A stretch of 31,297 nucleotides of DNA from Anaerolineaceae bacterium UBA4781 (lineage in GTDB: Bacteria > Chloroflexota > Anaerolineae > Anaerolineales > Anaerolineaceae), in the NCBI GenBank assembly GCA_002403105.1, contig DHHD01000087.1, positions 31,442-62,738 of the forward strand. The letters are read 5' to 3'. The notes under the pieces are model-generated. The model had not been told where the DNA came from. It made no database searches and saw nothing but the letters and a program-made list of their open reading frames with translations. Both the position numbers and the translations under genes were made by a program. Of the stretch, positions 1 to 8,981 are shown one piece after another; position 1 is the first letter of the stretch; every line of letters begins with the position of its first letter.

Positions 1-134
1 ACTAGTGGACCCATCTGGCAGCCCACGCAGCGTTCCAGATCCCACCGCATCACATAATGCCGGGTGACCATGGCACGTTCCAACACCATCTCTTTATCTG
101 TTCGTGTCTTTTGAGTTAATCCACGCGTCGACAT
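1..134 (-). CDS. 4Fe-4S ferredoxin-like protein, N-terminal fragment (cut by window edge)
   Basis: Only the first 44 codons lie in the window; the frame runs open through position 1. The ATG at 134-132 has a GGAGAG ribosome site ending four bases upstream, eight bases after the stop of the preceding FAD/NAD subunit, so it is the next gene of the same operon. The visible protein is basic, then reads RWDLERCVGCQMGP, where C-V-G-C starts a [4Fe-4S] cluster motif. This is typical of a polyferredoxin or electron-transfer subunit, but the rest is missing and the family cannot be fixed. Its place suggests another electron carrier of the AOR/Hdr/Flx complex. That role is inference. Confidence 0.6.
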   Translation of the reverse strand, partial: MSTRGLTQKTRTDKEMVLERAMVTRHYVMRWDLERCVGCQMGPL

Positions 135-142
135 CCACTCTC

Positions 143-988
143 CTATATTTCGTTCGGCAATTCTTGCAGTTCTTTTAATGTAAAGACCGGACCATCTTTG
201 CAAACATATTTATGGCCGATATTGCAGCGTCCACAGTGCCCAACTCCACATTTCATCCTTTTTTCAAGAGAGGTATAAATACGTTCCGGTGGAAAAGCCA
301 GTTTCGTCAAAATTGGTAAGGTGAATTTGGTCATCACCGGAGGACCACAAAGAACCGCTACGGTATTATCCGGTTTGGGTGCCATTTCTTCCAAAACCGC
401 AGGTACAAAACCGATGTGATATTTCCAATTATCTTCCGGCACATCAATCGCTTGATGAACCACAATGTCATTGCGGTTGTGCCATTCCTCAATAACAGGT
501 TTGTACAAACACAAACCAGAATTACGTGTTCCATACAATGCGGTGATCTCAGCATAATCAGCACGATGAGAAGGGTGCAGGATGTGTTTGGTCATGGCGT
601 ACAGGGTGGAAAATGCACACCCGCCGCCGATCACCAGTATATTCATCCCTTTCCATTTATCCAAAGGAAATCCATTGCCCAATGGACCGCGCATACCGAT
701 GGGATCACCAACATGCATCGCATGGATAGCAGAAGTGAATTTACCCAACTTTTGTACCGTAAAGCGCACAAAATCCCCTTCCCAGGCAGCCGAAGCGATA
801 CCAATGGGCGCTTCTCCTTTTCCAAAAATGGAAAGTTGACAGAATTGACCGGGATTATATTTCACAAAGAAATCCTTGCGATCTGCTTCACGGTCAAAGG
901 TTAATTCAAATGATTTCAGAGTGGTATCGGTGGTTTCGATGACAATTCGTTCAATATGCATCGGAAATGGTTCATAGCAATTTTTCAT
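143..988 (-). CDS. FAD/NAD(P)-binding oxidoreductase subunit (FlxA / sulfhydrogenase gamma type)
   Basis: This 281-residue protein belongs to the ferredoxin-NADP reductase-like group that includes PyrK, HydG of sulfhydrogenase and FlxA of Flx-Hdr complexes. It has an N-terminal FAD-binding barrel (FDREADRKDFFVKYNPGQF region), a nucleotide-binding fold beginning VIGGGCAFSTLYA, the LCGPPVM motif, and a C-terminal [2Fe-2S] site with Cys 247, 252, 255 and 263 (CGVGHCGRCN). The expected role is passing electrons between NAD(P)H and the Fe-S subunits in the cytoplasm. Its start overlaps the stop of the upstream dicluster protein by four bases (ATGA), indicating translational coupling. It is the probable pyridine-nucleotide entry or exit point of the complex. 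Family assignment is strong; the exact partner is inferred. Confidence 0.85.
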   Translation of the reverse strand: MKNCYEPFPMHIERIVIETTDTTLKSFELTFDREADRKDFFVKYNPGQFCQLSIFGKGEAPIGIASAAWEGDFVRFTVQKLGKFTSAIHAMHVGDPIGMRGPLGNGFPLDKWKGMNILVIGGGCAFSTLYAMTKHILHPSHRADYAEITALYGTRNSGLCLYKPVIEEWHNRNDIVVHQAIDVPEDNWKYHIGFVPAVLEEMAPKPDNTVAVLCGPPVMTKFTLPILTKLAFPPERIYTSLEKRMKCGVGHCGRCNIGHKYVCKDGPVFTLKELQELPNEI

Positions 989-2001
989 TTTTTCATTCCC
1001 TCAAATTCCCGATGGAGTGCTTTTTCTGCAATCTCTCGAATATCGATGTTGACCGGGCAATATTTCACACAGCGCCCGCAACCAGTGCAGCCGATCTCGT
1101 CGATCAGGTCAACCCAGTAAGCGAACTTATGCATAATACGCTGCCGGGTACGTTCCACTTTGGTAGGGCGCGGATTATGACCGGATGCTTCGAGCGAATA
1201 TGTTCGGAACATACAGGTATCCCAGTTGCGCACACGCTCTTTTCTAACGGTTTCATCCACAATATCAAAGCAGAAGCAGGATGGGCATAAAAAGGTGCAA
1301 ACACCGCAGCCCAAACATGATTGTGAAACATCTTTCCAAAATTCCGTTTCAAAGCTCGCCATCAGAGCATTATGCAGCTCCTGCTTTGGTAATAAAACCG
1401 GCATGCGTCCTACAACTTTCTTGGTCAATTTTTTCACTGCTTGAAGCTGTGTGTCTTCTGCATCCGGTAACTCTTTGCACAGGGAAATGCCCTTCTCGGT
1501 GAGCACATACACACAATAGTCTTCACCCATTTCAACGAGCAGCACATCTGAATCTGCAGTGTTAAAAGGAGAACCACCTACTGCTGTACAGAAGCAGGTT
1601 TCTTCAGGAGCGATACAAGCTTTAGAAATGACGATCGCCGACTCTCGCTTTTGCTTCCAATACAGATCAGGGTTTTCGACATCCACCAGAGCATGTTCCA
1701 ATAACTGCATGGCATGTGCATCGCACGGGCGTATCCCGAAGAGTATCTTTTCTTTTTCTGTATTTTCAACGCTGTGCAAAATGCCATCATATTTCATCAA
1801 CACTTCCGATTGCGGTAGAAAAAGCGACTTGGCTGGATAACGTGTGTTGGAATATCCATCCACAACGATTCTGGCAGGTTCCTTCACCATTTGAAAAGCC
1901 AATTCATGATCATTATCTATGGGTGCATATACCAGATAGTGCTTCGTCCATGCAGTCAGCAGTTTTTTAAGCTCTTTCTTTGAGATCCATTTAGCCTGCA
2001 T
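985..2001 (-). CDS. 4Fe-4S dicluster protein, HydB/FlxB-like electron-transfer subunit
   Basis: This is a 338-residue protein when started at the ATG at 2001, which has GGAGG seven bases upstream; an upstream ATG at 2052 in the same frame has no such site and lies inside the preceding gene. It has two ferredoxin-type clusters, at Cys 229/232/235/239 (CLGCGVCTFLCP) and Cys 305/308/311/315 (CTGCGRCVKYCP). Upstream are the family marks FGIRPCDAHAMQLLEHA and CFCTAVGGSPF, shared with sulfhydrogenase beta and anaerobic sulfite reductase subunit A. It would relay electrons between the FAD/NAD subunit encoded next (overlap of four bases) and the Hdr-type proteins. It overlaps the upstream gene by 11 bases. 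The substrate-specific role is not visible. Confidence 0.82.
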   Translation of the reverse strand: MQAKWISKKELKKLLTAWTKHYLVYAPIDNDHELAFQMVKEPARIVVDGYSNTRYPAKSLFLPQSEVLMKYDGILHSVENTEKEKILFGIRPCDAHAMQLLEHALVDVENPDLYWKQKRESAIVISKACIAPEETCFCTAVGGSPFNTADSDVLLVEMGEDYCVYVLTEKGISLCKELPDAEDTQLQAVKKLTKKVVGRMPVLLPKQELHNALMASFETEFWKDVSQSCLGCGVCTFLCPSCFCFDIVDETVRKERVRNWDTCMFRTYSLEASGHNPRPTKVERTRQRIMHKFAYWVDLIDEIGCTGCGRCVKYCPVNIDIREIAEKALHREFEGMKK

Positions 2002-2968
2002 GGCTGCCCTCCGGTCCCACGCCGAATTTTTCGTTGTCCTCACCCAAGGCAAGGAAAGGCGGCATCAACGCCGGATCCAAACCCGGCTCGAAATCATATT
2101 CCTTGAACATATCTTGGTTTAACAAATCGGTCAGATAGGTCATTTTTATATTCATCGGGCAAGCTCGTTCGCACGCGCCACAGCTCACACACCTTCCGGT
2201 TTGGTGGAAAGCACGGATGATATGCCAGGCTTGCTGCCCGGCTGGATCAATAGTGCTATCGACCCACTGTGGGCGTGAATGATTCACAAAACATTCTTCA
2301 CAATAACACATCGGGCAAGCTTCCCGGCAGGCATAACAGCGAATACAGCGTTCGGCTTCTTTGGTAAATTCCTGGTAGCGTTCTTTCAACGACAGACTGC
2401 GGAAAGATTCCAAATAAGATTTATCAAAAGTTCTCTCTTCAAACAAACCGGCTTCATCAATGATCATATCCGCATTCACAGGTAGCGGATGATTGCAGTG
2501 TAAACAAGCGTTGTGGAGAATTTCGCTGCGTTGAAAAGTTTTTTCTCCACTTTTCAACGTAACATGCACTTGATCCCCTTCTTCTTGAATTGCAAGCACA
2601 GGGTCCTGCTCATGCTGCTGTATTTTTTGGAGATCCAGAATCCCGATGCAAGGTACACCGATCAGATACAGGTTTTCACGAGCATGACGATTTTCGAGCA
2701 CCAGGGTTTGAACAGCCCGGCTTTCACAGCCCCTGACAACGATTGCGGTTCTTTCATCTTTCGGGCGATGGTTCAGGTAAACCGCCAGGTTGTTACTGCA
2801 CAGCCCATTCAGCTCCAACTGCTCCACATCTTCTGCATGTTGGATAAAGCAAGGCTGCATCTTGTAAGGCAGCGTGCCTTTTGTAAAACCGATCACCACA
2901 TCCACCACTCCCTCTTGAAGCAGACGTTTGGCTTCAGCCTGTATTTTTTGGTCACGAGTGGTAGGCAT
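1991..2968 (-). CDS. Fe-S protein with F420-hydrogenase-beta-like N-terminus and two [4Fe-4S] clusters
   Basis: The N-terminal half of this 325-residue protein (VIGFTKGTLPYKMQPC, then IVVRGCESRAVQTLV and LIGVPCIGIL) matches the FrhB/FdhB-type fold seen in F420-hydrogenase beta-like proteins. The C-terminal part has clusters at Cys 208/211/214/218 (CIRCYACREACP) and Cys 260/263/266/270 (CVSCGACERACP), and a Cys pair lies at 155/158. Such proteins pass electrons among flavin and Fe-S partners and occur in Flx and Bam-like clusters. The ATG overlaps the MvhD stop by one base (TAATG), with AGGAG upstream. There is no sign that the organism uses F420, so the label is structural. It probably works with the neighbouring dicluster subunit. 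Confidence 0.78.
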   Translation of the reverse strand: MPTTRDQKIQAEAKRLLQEGVVDVVIGFTKGTLPYKMQPCFIQHAEDVEQLELNGLCSNNLAVYLNHRPKDERTAIVVRGCESRAVQTLVLENRHARENLYLIGVPCIGILDLQKIQQHEQDPVLAIQEEGDQVHVTLKSGEKTFQRSEILHNACLHCNHPLPVNADMIIDEAGLFEERTFDKSYLESFRSLSLKERYQEFTKEAERCIRCYACREACPMCYCEECFVNHSRPQWVDSTIDPAGQQAWHIIRAFHQTGRCVSCGACERACPMNIKMTYLTDLLNQDMFKEYDFEPGLDPALMPPFLALGEDNEKFGVGPEGSHAG

Positions 2969-3402
2969 TAAGCTTTCTCCTGACTGAATGTGCGCGTTTT
3001 CAAATGTGGTTGAGCCCCTAATTTTTCAAGATTTTTCTCAAATTCAGTTAACAAAGATTGGATAACACCGCGCTCATCAATATTCATCCAATGAAAAACA
3101 AAACGATCCTGCGAGTATCCGAGTAGATTCAAAAAATTACAAAATTCACTCAGAGTTCGTCTGGCATGCAAATTACCTTCTTTATAATGACATTTTTCAG
3201 GCATGCAACCGCACACCATAATGCCATCCGCTCCACCCTGTACCGCATTCAAAATGTATAGTGGATCAATTCGACCGGAGCAAGATACCTTGATCAATTT
3301 AACATTCTCTGGTAATTCAGTTTCAACCCAGTATTGATCCATACTGGAAGCCAGGCAGTACTGGCATTGAAATAGAACGATGGCTGGTTTTTTCCTTATC
3401 AT
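2968..3402 (-). CDS. MvhD-type electron-transfer subunit (stand-alone)
   Basis: This 144-residue protein is the size of methyl-viologen hydrogenase delta subunit, the [2Fe-2S] adaptor that docks onto HdrA. The Cys pattern is visible: C13 and C16 (FQCQYCLASS), KVSCSGRIDPL, and VCGCMPEKCHY. It is distinct from the MvhD domain fused to the C-terminus of HdrA in the same operon, so the complex may carry two MvhD units. All family Cys positions read as Cys, with no TGA, unlike archaeal VhuD selenoproteins. The start overlaps the stop of the HdrC-like gene by four bases. It probably bridges HdrA and the FlxBC-like subunits. Confidence 0.85.
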   Translation of the reverse strand: MIRKKPAIVLFQCQYCLASSMDQYWVETELPENVKLIKVSCSGRIDPLYILNAVQGGADGIMVCGCMPEKCHYKEGNLHARRTLSEFCNFLNLLGYSQDRFVFHWMNIDERGVIQSLLTEFEKNLEKLGAQPHLKTRTFSQEKA

Positions 3403-3998
3403 TTTTCAGCACTCATTTCAGTCGTCTCAAGCCACGACCACATTGTTTCAATCACTTCTTCACTATGTTCCCTGGCTTGCAGTTCTATAGAATTTGATCT
3501 GCAAATGGCGGAGCATGCACCACAAGCCATACATTTCCCACTATCCACTTCTGCGATTAGTAAATTTTTTCCACGAAGTGGCACGTTTGTTTCTTTCAAT
3601 GTAATTGCCTGATATGGGCAAACCTTCTCACAAAAACCGCAACCCACACAGGTCAGGTTATCTACTTTAGCAATATTTAAGGGGGTCGAAAAACCAGCTT
3701 CCAATGCCAGCTTTTTTACCCCATTTAAAATCGCAGAAATATGGATCTCCTGCGGGCATGCTTCAAAACAAAGGTCGCAGGCAGAGCACAGATAAGGAGT
3801 AATTGATGAAAAAGAATCTGCTTGCATATTTAATGCGATCATCTTCAGCAGACGGCGTGGATTATAAGCGGGTTCGATCTTTTGCTGAATAGGGCAGCGG
3901 CTCACACAGGTTCCGCATGAAAAGCACATATCCACTTTTTCACAACCCGGGAGCGCAATTAATGTATCCCGTAGAGTTGATCCTTTTTCATGCTCCAT
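3399..3998 (-). CDS. HdrC-like polyferredoxin with four [4Fe-4S] motifs
   Basis: This 199-residue protein has four Cys clusters: 25/28/31/35 (CFSCGTCVSRCP) and 71/74/77/81 (CSACDLCFEACP) in an HdrC-like N-terminal half, then 117/120/123/127 (CVGCGFCEKVCP) and 156/159/162/166 (CMACGACSAICR) in a bacterial ferredoxin half. The first pair with its long spacing is the HdrC/GlpC pattern; the second pair resembles the ferredoxin part of FlxD or HdrC fusions. No CCG domain (HdrB/HdrD) is present. It would carry electrons from HdrA towards other subunits. The start lies 11 bases inside the HdrA stop with AGAGG upstream, so translation is coupled to HdrA and would depend on read-through of the internal TGA in that gene. 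Confidence 0.82.
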   Translation of the reverse strand: MEHEKGSTLRDTLIALPGCEKVDMCFSCGTCVSRCPIQQKIEPAYNPRRLLKMIALNMQADSFSSITPYLCSACDLCFEACPQEIHISAILNGVKKLALEAGFSTPLNIAKVDNLTCVGCGFCEKVCPYQAITLKETNVPLRGKNLLIAEVDSGKCMACGACSAICRSNSIELQAREHSEEVIETMWSWLETTEMSAEK

Positions 3999-6504
3999 TC
4001 TTTACCTCTTTTGTGTTGATGGCTTTTACCATCGCATCAGAATAGGTTACTGCTTTATCCATGCCCGGTGTTTCATACATACGACGGGCGCGTTTTTCCA
4101 TTTCTGGTTTTAAACGTTCGATCTCTGTCATTAATTGCTCGTGCGGGATGGCATCAATAACTTTCTGCATTTCATTGATCACACGGGAATATTTATCACC
4201 CTCAGCCGCGCTGATCCACTCAATACGGAATCGACCAGGGGTCATTTCCAGCTTTTCAAATAATTTTTGCAGGCGGTCGGCACGGGTAGCTCCCACCTTC
4301 TGACCAGTAATGTAATGGCAATCTTGTGGATGGCAGCCGGAATACAATACTGCTCCTGCACCTAACCGGAATGCTTCATAGATAAAATCAGGGTCCATGC
4401 GTGCGGAACACATAACACGGATACCGCGCTCATTAGCGCTGTAATCAAAGTGACTGGTGCCCGCCAAATCAGCTCCACCATAAGAACACCAATGGCAGCG
4501 GAATGCAAAGATCTTTTCTTGTGGATTTTCTGCCAGCAAGGCGCGCATTTGTGAAAACACCTGCGCATCAGTGAAGTGCATCTGGGTGATGGCATTGTGC
4601 GGGCATTCCGCCACACAGCCACCACAGCCATGGCATTTTGCAACCGTCACAGAAGCTGCTTTTCCTTCTTCGATGATAATGGCTCCGTAAGGGCAAGCAC
4701 GAGCACAAACACCACATATCTTGCCATCCGCCATCACGCAGCGATCTTCCCAAACCTGGGCAATGATCGGCTCGATCTCCCATTCGTCCGAATGGAGAAT
4801 ACGTCCCGCACGCGAAGCGGTCGCCAGGCCAGAAGAAACCGAGGAAGGAATATCTTTCAAGCCCTGGCAGGCTCCCGCCAGGAAAATTCCATCCGTGGGG
4901 CTATCAACCGGGCGCAGTTTGGGATGGTATTCCATAAACCAACCGCCCGGGCTTTGCGTGATATTCAATACAGAACTGACGCTATCCACATCCGGCTGGG
5001 GTACAGCCGCCTGGTTGAGCATCACCATATCATATTCAAGTTCACTGATCTTCCCCAACGTGATATCTTCAGAATGGATGAACAGGTTCTTCGTCTGTGG
5101 ATCTTCCGTGATCAAACTGGGGCGACCCTGGATAAAACGAATGCCCATACCGCGAGCACGATCATAGAATTCTTCGTATCCTTTAGAAGGAGTACGAATA
5201 TCCATGTAATAAATGGATATCTCAAGCGTAGGATTCATTTGCTTCAGCAACACTGCATTTTTAATGGCATACATACAGCAGAAATTCGAGCACCAGGGAT
5301 TGAAGCGTTTATCACGCGACCCGACACAGTTAATGATCGCCAGACGCTGTGGATTTTTTTGGTCGCTGGGGCGGATGAGATTACCCGTGGTCGGTCCAGC
5401 CGAATTATTCAAACGCTCCATTTCCATGGCAGTGATCACGTTCGGATACCGACTATACCCATATTCAGGGATCACACTGGGATCAAAGTGATTAAAACCG
5501 GTTGCTACGACAATAGAGCCAATATCCTCCCAGATTAATTTATCCTCCTGGCTGAAATCAATGGCTTCCAGCGCGCCACAGGCATCCACACATTTATAGC
5601 AATGGATGCAGGCGTTTTCATCGATCGTATAACGCAGCGGAACAGACTGGCTCATGGCAACATAGGCTGCTTTGCGCGGAGCCAGATTCATTTCAAAATA
5701 ATTTGGTACTTCAATAGGGCAAACTTTGGAACATTCACCGCAACCATTGCAGCGATCAGCCAGCACGTGGCGAGCTTTTTCGCGGAGCTGTACTTTAAAA
5801 TTACCTACATACCCCTCCACACGTTCCACATTGGTGAAGGTTCTTACATCAATTTTGGGATGACGCGCCGCGTCAACCATTTTCGGTGCGAGTATTCAGA
5901 TACTGCAGTCCATGGTAGGGAAAGTCTTATTCAACTGTGCCATGACCCCACCAATGGTCGGTTCTTTCTCCACCAGAATTGTTTCAATCCCCTGGTCTGC
6001 AAGATCCAGAGCAGCACTGATGCCAGCTACTCCACCGCCAATGACCATCGCTCGTTTTGTTACCGGTACTTTGATCATGGTAAGTGGATTGAGGAAGCGA
6101 GCTTTTGCGATAGCCGAAGCCGTCAGGTCTTTGGCTTTCTTCAATGCACCTTCTTTATCATGGCCATGAGCCCAGGTACACTGTTCGCGAATATTCGCCA
6201 TTTCCATCAAAAATGGATTCAACCCAGCTTCAGCAACTGCTGCGCGGAAAGTGGTTTCATGCATTCGCACAGAACAGGCTGATACTACCACGCGGTTGAG
6301 ATTATATTTCTTGATATCCTCTTTGATCAAAGTCTGACCGCTATCAGCACAAGCATACAGGGTGTCGGTAGCACGCACCACTCCCGGTAAATGGGTAGCC
6401 CATTCCGCCACTTCGGCGGGATCTATCACACCGGCAATATTTGAACCGCAGTGACAAATGTACACTCCAATTCTTAACTCGTCTTCTGGTTTTTGTTCCG
6501 CCAT
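3988..6504 (-). CDS. hdrA: HdrA-MvhD fusion, predicted selenoprotein (in-frame TGA = Sec203)
   Basis: Read through one TGA at 5896-5898, this is a single 838-residue flavoprotein of the electron-bifurcating heterodisulfide reductase A family. An N-terminal domain (VYICHCGSNIAG) is followed by the FAD motif VIGGGVAGISAALD (154-167) and the diagnostic stretch TFPTMDCSI-U-ILAPKMVDAARHP, in which TGA sits where HdrA has Cys or Sec. Ferredoxin clusters follow at Cys 252-262, 299-309, about 597-604 and 624-634, and then an MvhD domain (from about 664; Cys 670, 673, 699, 724, 729). Both sides of the TGA keep frame and family conservation, which a pseudogene would not explain. The final stop is also TGA (3988-3990), so decoding must depend on context. 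AAAGGAG precedes the ATG at 6504. An automatic caller would split it into 202 and 630 residues. Confidence 0.9.
5861..5898 (-). promoter_or_regulatory. Candidate bacterial SECIS hairpin in hdrA
   Basis: On the coding strand, 20 bases after the TGA (5898-5896), the 15-base palindrome TGACGC-GGC-GCGTCA (5875-5861) can form a perfect six-pair stem with a GGC loop. It could also form five pairs with loop CGGCG. After one U/U mismatch the stem can add two G-C pairs. Bacterial SECIS elements lie inside the reading frame just after the UGA, with the apical loop roughly 16-37 bases away and a G near the loop start; the loop here starts 26 bases after the TGA. The bases also encode conserved HdrA residues (VDAARH), so part of the symmetry may be coding. 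No folding energy was computed. Confidence 0.6.
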
Positions 6505-6557
6505 TATGCTCCTTTAATGAATTCTTTCCCTAAGTTCAAACAGGAGAAGATCATTGA

Positions 6558-7064
6558 TCAACCAGCAGTTTTTGTGCCGATGATCTCTTCTTTTATTAAT
6601 TCTCTGCGAGATTTTTGTGCGCGTTGGTCGGGAGTAGTGATGAACAGAGCTTCTTTCGGGCACCATTTTACACACTGGGGGCCTTCTTCCAACTCTTCAC
6701 ATTGGTCGCACATCTCTGCTAATTTGGTAGCCGGATTCATGGAAATGGCGCCAAAATCACAAGCTTCCACACACCAGGCACAAGCATCACATTTGGTAGT
6801 GTCTACATGGATAATGCCCGTTTTTGGATCCTGATCAAGCGCATCTTTCGGGCAAGCACGCACACAGGGTGCATTTTCACAGGTGCGGCAAGCGATGGCA
6901 GTGATAAGCACTTCATCCACGCGCACCGTGCGAATGCGACTGCGGTACGAATTATATTCTCCGGTTTTAGTATACGAGCAGACATACTCACATAACTGGC
7001 AGCCGATACATTTATCGGGATCGCAATCCACATATTGGTATTTTGAAGTTGAGGTTGGCATCAT
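6558..7064 (-). CDS. Four-cluster ferredoxin subunit (HycB/CooF/BamC/AorA type)
   Basis: This 168-residue protein has the 16-Cys layout of polyferredoxin subunits that pair with molybdo- and tungstoenzymes: CIGCQLCEYVC, CRTCENAPCVRACP, CDACAWCVEACD and CDQC...CVKWCP. The CRTCENAPC insert is typical of HycB/DmsB/CooF proteins. It directly follows the AOR gene (eight-base gap), as AorA-like or BamC ferredoxins pair with their tungsten subunits, so it most likely accepts or donates electrons at the AOR subunit. GGAG lies just before tandem ATGs at 7064 and 7061. A 53-base gap separates it from hdrA. Fe-S content is clear; partner assignment rests on position. Confidence 0.85.
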   Translation of the reverse strand: MMPTSTSKYQYVDCDPDKCIGCQLCEYVCSYTKTGEYNSYRSRIRTVRVDEVLITAIACRTCENAPCVRACPKDALDQDPKTGIIHVDTTKCDACAWCVEACDFGAISMNPATKLAEMCDQCEELEEGPQCVKWCPKEALFITTPDQRAQKSRRELIKEEIIGTKTAG

Positions 7065-7072
7065 TTTCTCCG

Positions 7073-8959
7073 TTATACACCAATCTGGTCGGCTACATCT
7101 TCCATACCGAGTTGGATCAAATTTTCTTTTGGTATCAGGCCTTCTTTAGTCCAACCCTTGGCTTTGTAATACAAATCCTTCATATATTCCAATTCTTCTT
7201 CCGTTGTAACATAGCCAGCGGAAGGACCTTTGGTCATAGGATCATGCATCCAGCGCCATGGCAACGAGTCATCAGAACGTTTCCAACCTTCGCGGATATT
7301 AAAGGCTTTCTTGATCGTTACAGCACGTGAACCAATGGCATCAATATCTTCATATTTCAGATCCCAACCGGTGGTGGCATTGATCAATTGACCAATAGTT
7401 GGCCAGGCACCTGCGCGATCGGCTTTCCCGGTAAAACAGCGGCGGATAAATTTACATAGCGGTAATGTATCATAAACGGCTGCATATTCTTCAGAATCTT
7501 TGGCATGCTCACCACGCGTTTCATCTACTTTAAATCGATCTACCACACCTTGAATATCCACATCATAGGCAGCGCTGCGGTTATGGCAGGGTCCACGTGT
7601 ACCCACGGAAGAACCCAGAGCAAATGTTTTCAGGCCACGAGCGTCATAGCCAGCAGGCTCTAATCCCTTGGATTGCATTGCCCATTTCCAGGTTTCGGTT
7701 CCGCGTTCTTTATCGATGGTTTGGCTGGCAATGCGCGTCCCTTCTGATAACAACGCACCGATACCTTCACGATCGCGGATCATTTCAGCTACAAATACTG
7801 CCGATTCGCCATCTCCGAAATTCAACGGAAAACCATCGGGGTGGCTATTACATTTGAAATCTTCACTCGTGAAGATCTTTCTTTCATATGTTTCCATTGC
7901 CCAGGAAATGGTAATACCCATGCTCATGGCATCCATCCCAGAATGATCAGCAACCGAAATTAATTTAATGACATAATTCAGATCGCTGATGCCCAAGTTT
8001 GGCCCATTGGCAAACAAGCATTCATACTCAATGCCTGTCATTGCGCCTTCATATGGTCCACTCTTCACCATGGACATCTGTTCGCAGGCGATGGGGCACT
8101 GTGCGCAGGCAATGGTTTTTACCGCATGATGCTCATGCAGGTATTCCCCGCTGACCATCTCGGCTCCTTCAAACACACCTTCACTATAATTGCGAGTGGG
8201 AAGCAGCCCTAGTTTATTCATATTTAACACATTCGTGGATGTGCCTAAAATGCGGTACTTTGAAGTATGGGGACCCTGTGCTTCTTTGGTGATGTTGAAT
8301 GACAATTTCATCAACGTATCGGGGTCAGCAACAGCAATGCCATGTGTGCCACGGACAGAAACCGCTTTTAATTTCTTTGAACCCCACACAGCGCCATGCC
8401 CTGTACGACCAGCCTGACGCCCATCATTGGTAACGTTGGCATAGCGCACCATGTTTTCACCAGAAGGACCAATGGTAGCTGAACGAACCTGATCATCATG
8501 CAGCAGCTCGCGAATGGCTTCTTCTGTTTCATAGGTACCTTTGCCAAGTAGAGAAGTGGCATCGCGAAATTCCACGCGATCATCATCAATGAATATGTTC
8601 ACCCAGTTATCACTGATATCGTGGATCACCACTGCGTCCCAACCGGCGCGTTTGAGAGCAATTGCAAACCAACTGCCAGAGAGACTATCTCCGATAAATC
8701 CGGTCATAGGCGATTTGGATGCCAACCCGTATTTTCCACCCACCGGCACCGGTGTTCCGGCAAAAATGCCATTGGCGATACAAACCGGGTTATCGGGTGA
8801 ATAAGCATCACAACCGGGTTTGATATTTTCCCAACACAGACGGGTCGCCATGGAAACGCCACCGATGTATTTCTTATACCAGTCTTCAGGTTTCTGCTCG
8901 ACCCAGTGTTTCTTTTCTTTCAGATCAATGTGCAGAACTTTACCGTGATAACCATACAT
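7073..8959 (-). CDS. Aldehyde:ferredoxin oxidoreductase family tungstoenzyme
   Basis: At 628 residues this is the usual size for the AOR/BamB family, which binds a tungsto-bispterin and one [4Fe-4S] cluster. The N-terminal domain shows PVPVGGKYGLASKSP and AVWGSKKLKAV. The cluster ligands are Cys 285, 288 and 292 (CAQCPIAC) plus Cys 502 (DTLPLC). A pterin-binding DxxGxD motif falls at 338-343, as in the Pyrococcus enzyme, and GLEPAGYDARGLK precedes the C-terminal domain. The family oxidises aldehydes to acids, reduces acids, or, as BamB, reduces benzoyl-CoA; sequence alone does not tell which. Linkage to a ferredoxin, HdrA and an NAD-flavoprotein suggests bifurcation-coupled chemistry. AAGGAG precedes the ATG at 8959. 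The subfamily was not resolved. Confidence 0.9.
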   Translation of the reverse strand: MYGYHGKVLHIDLKEKKHWVEQKPEDWYKKYIGGVSMATRLCWENIKPGCDAYSPDNPVCIANGIFAGTPVPVGGKYGLASKSPMTGFIGDSLSGSWFAIALKRAGWDAVVIHDISDNWVNIFIDDDRVEFRDATSLLGKGTYETEEAIRELLHDDQVRSATIGPSGENMVRYANVTNDGRQAGRTGHGAVWGSKKLKAVSVRGTHGIAVADPDTLMKLSFNITKEAQGPHTSKYRILGTSTNVLNMNKLGLLPTRNYSEGVFEGAEMVSGEYLHEHHAVKTIACAQCPIACEQMSMVKSGPYEGAMTGIEYECLFANGPNLGISDLNYVIKLISVADHSGMDAMSMGITISWAMETYERKIFTSEDFKCNSHPDGFPLNFGDGESAVFVAEMIRDREGIGALLSEGTRIASQTIDKERGTETWKWAMQSKGLEPAGYDARGLKTFALGSSVGTRGPCHNRSAAYDVDIQGVVDRFKVDETRGEHAKDSEEYAAVYDTLPLCKFIRRCFTGKADRAGAWPTIGQLINATTGWDLKYEDIDAIGSRAVTIKKAFNIREGWKRSDDSLPWRWMHDPMTKGPSAGYVTTEEELEYMKDLYYKAKGWTKEGLIPKENLIQLGMEDVADQIGV

Positions 8960-8981
8960 ACTTCTTCTCCTTGTAGGTTCT

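Noticed and set aside
4576..5538. Long plus-strand frame (320 codons) opposite hdrA, and another at 5602-6282.
   Set aside because: Both are antisense to a clearly conserved gene, with no ribosome site, family match or promoter.
5881..5898. Reading the TGA in hdrA as a nonsense mutation or as two separate genes.
   Set aside because: Frame and family conservation continue unbroken through the codon, the position matches the known Sec site of HdrA, and the downstream part has no ribosome site of its own. The selenocysteine reading explains more.
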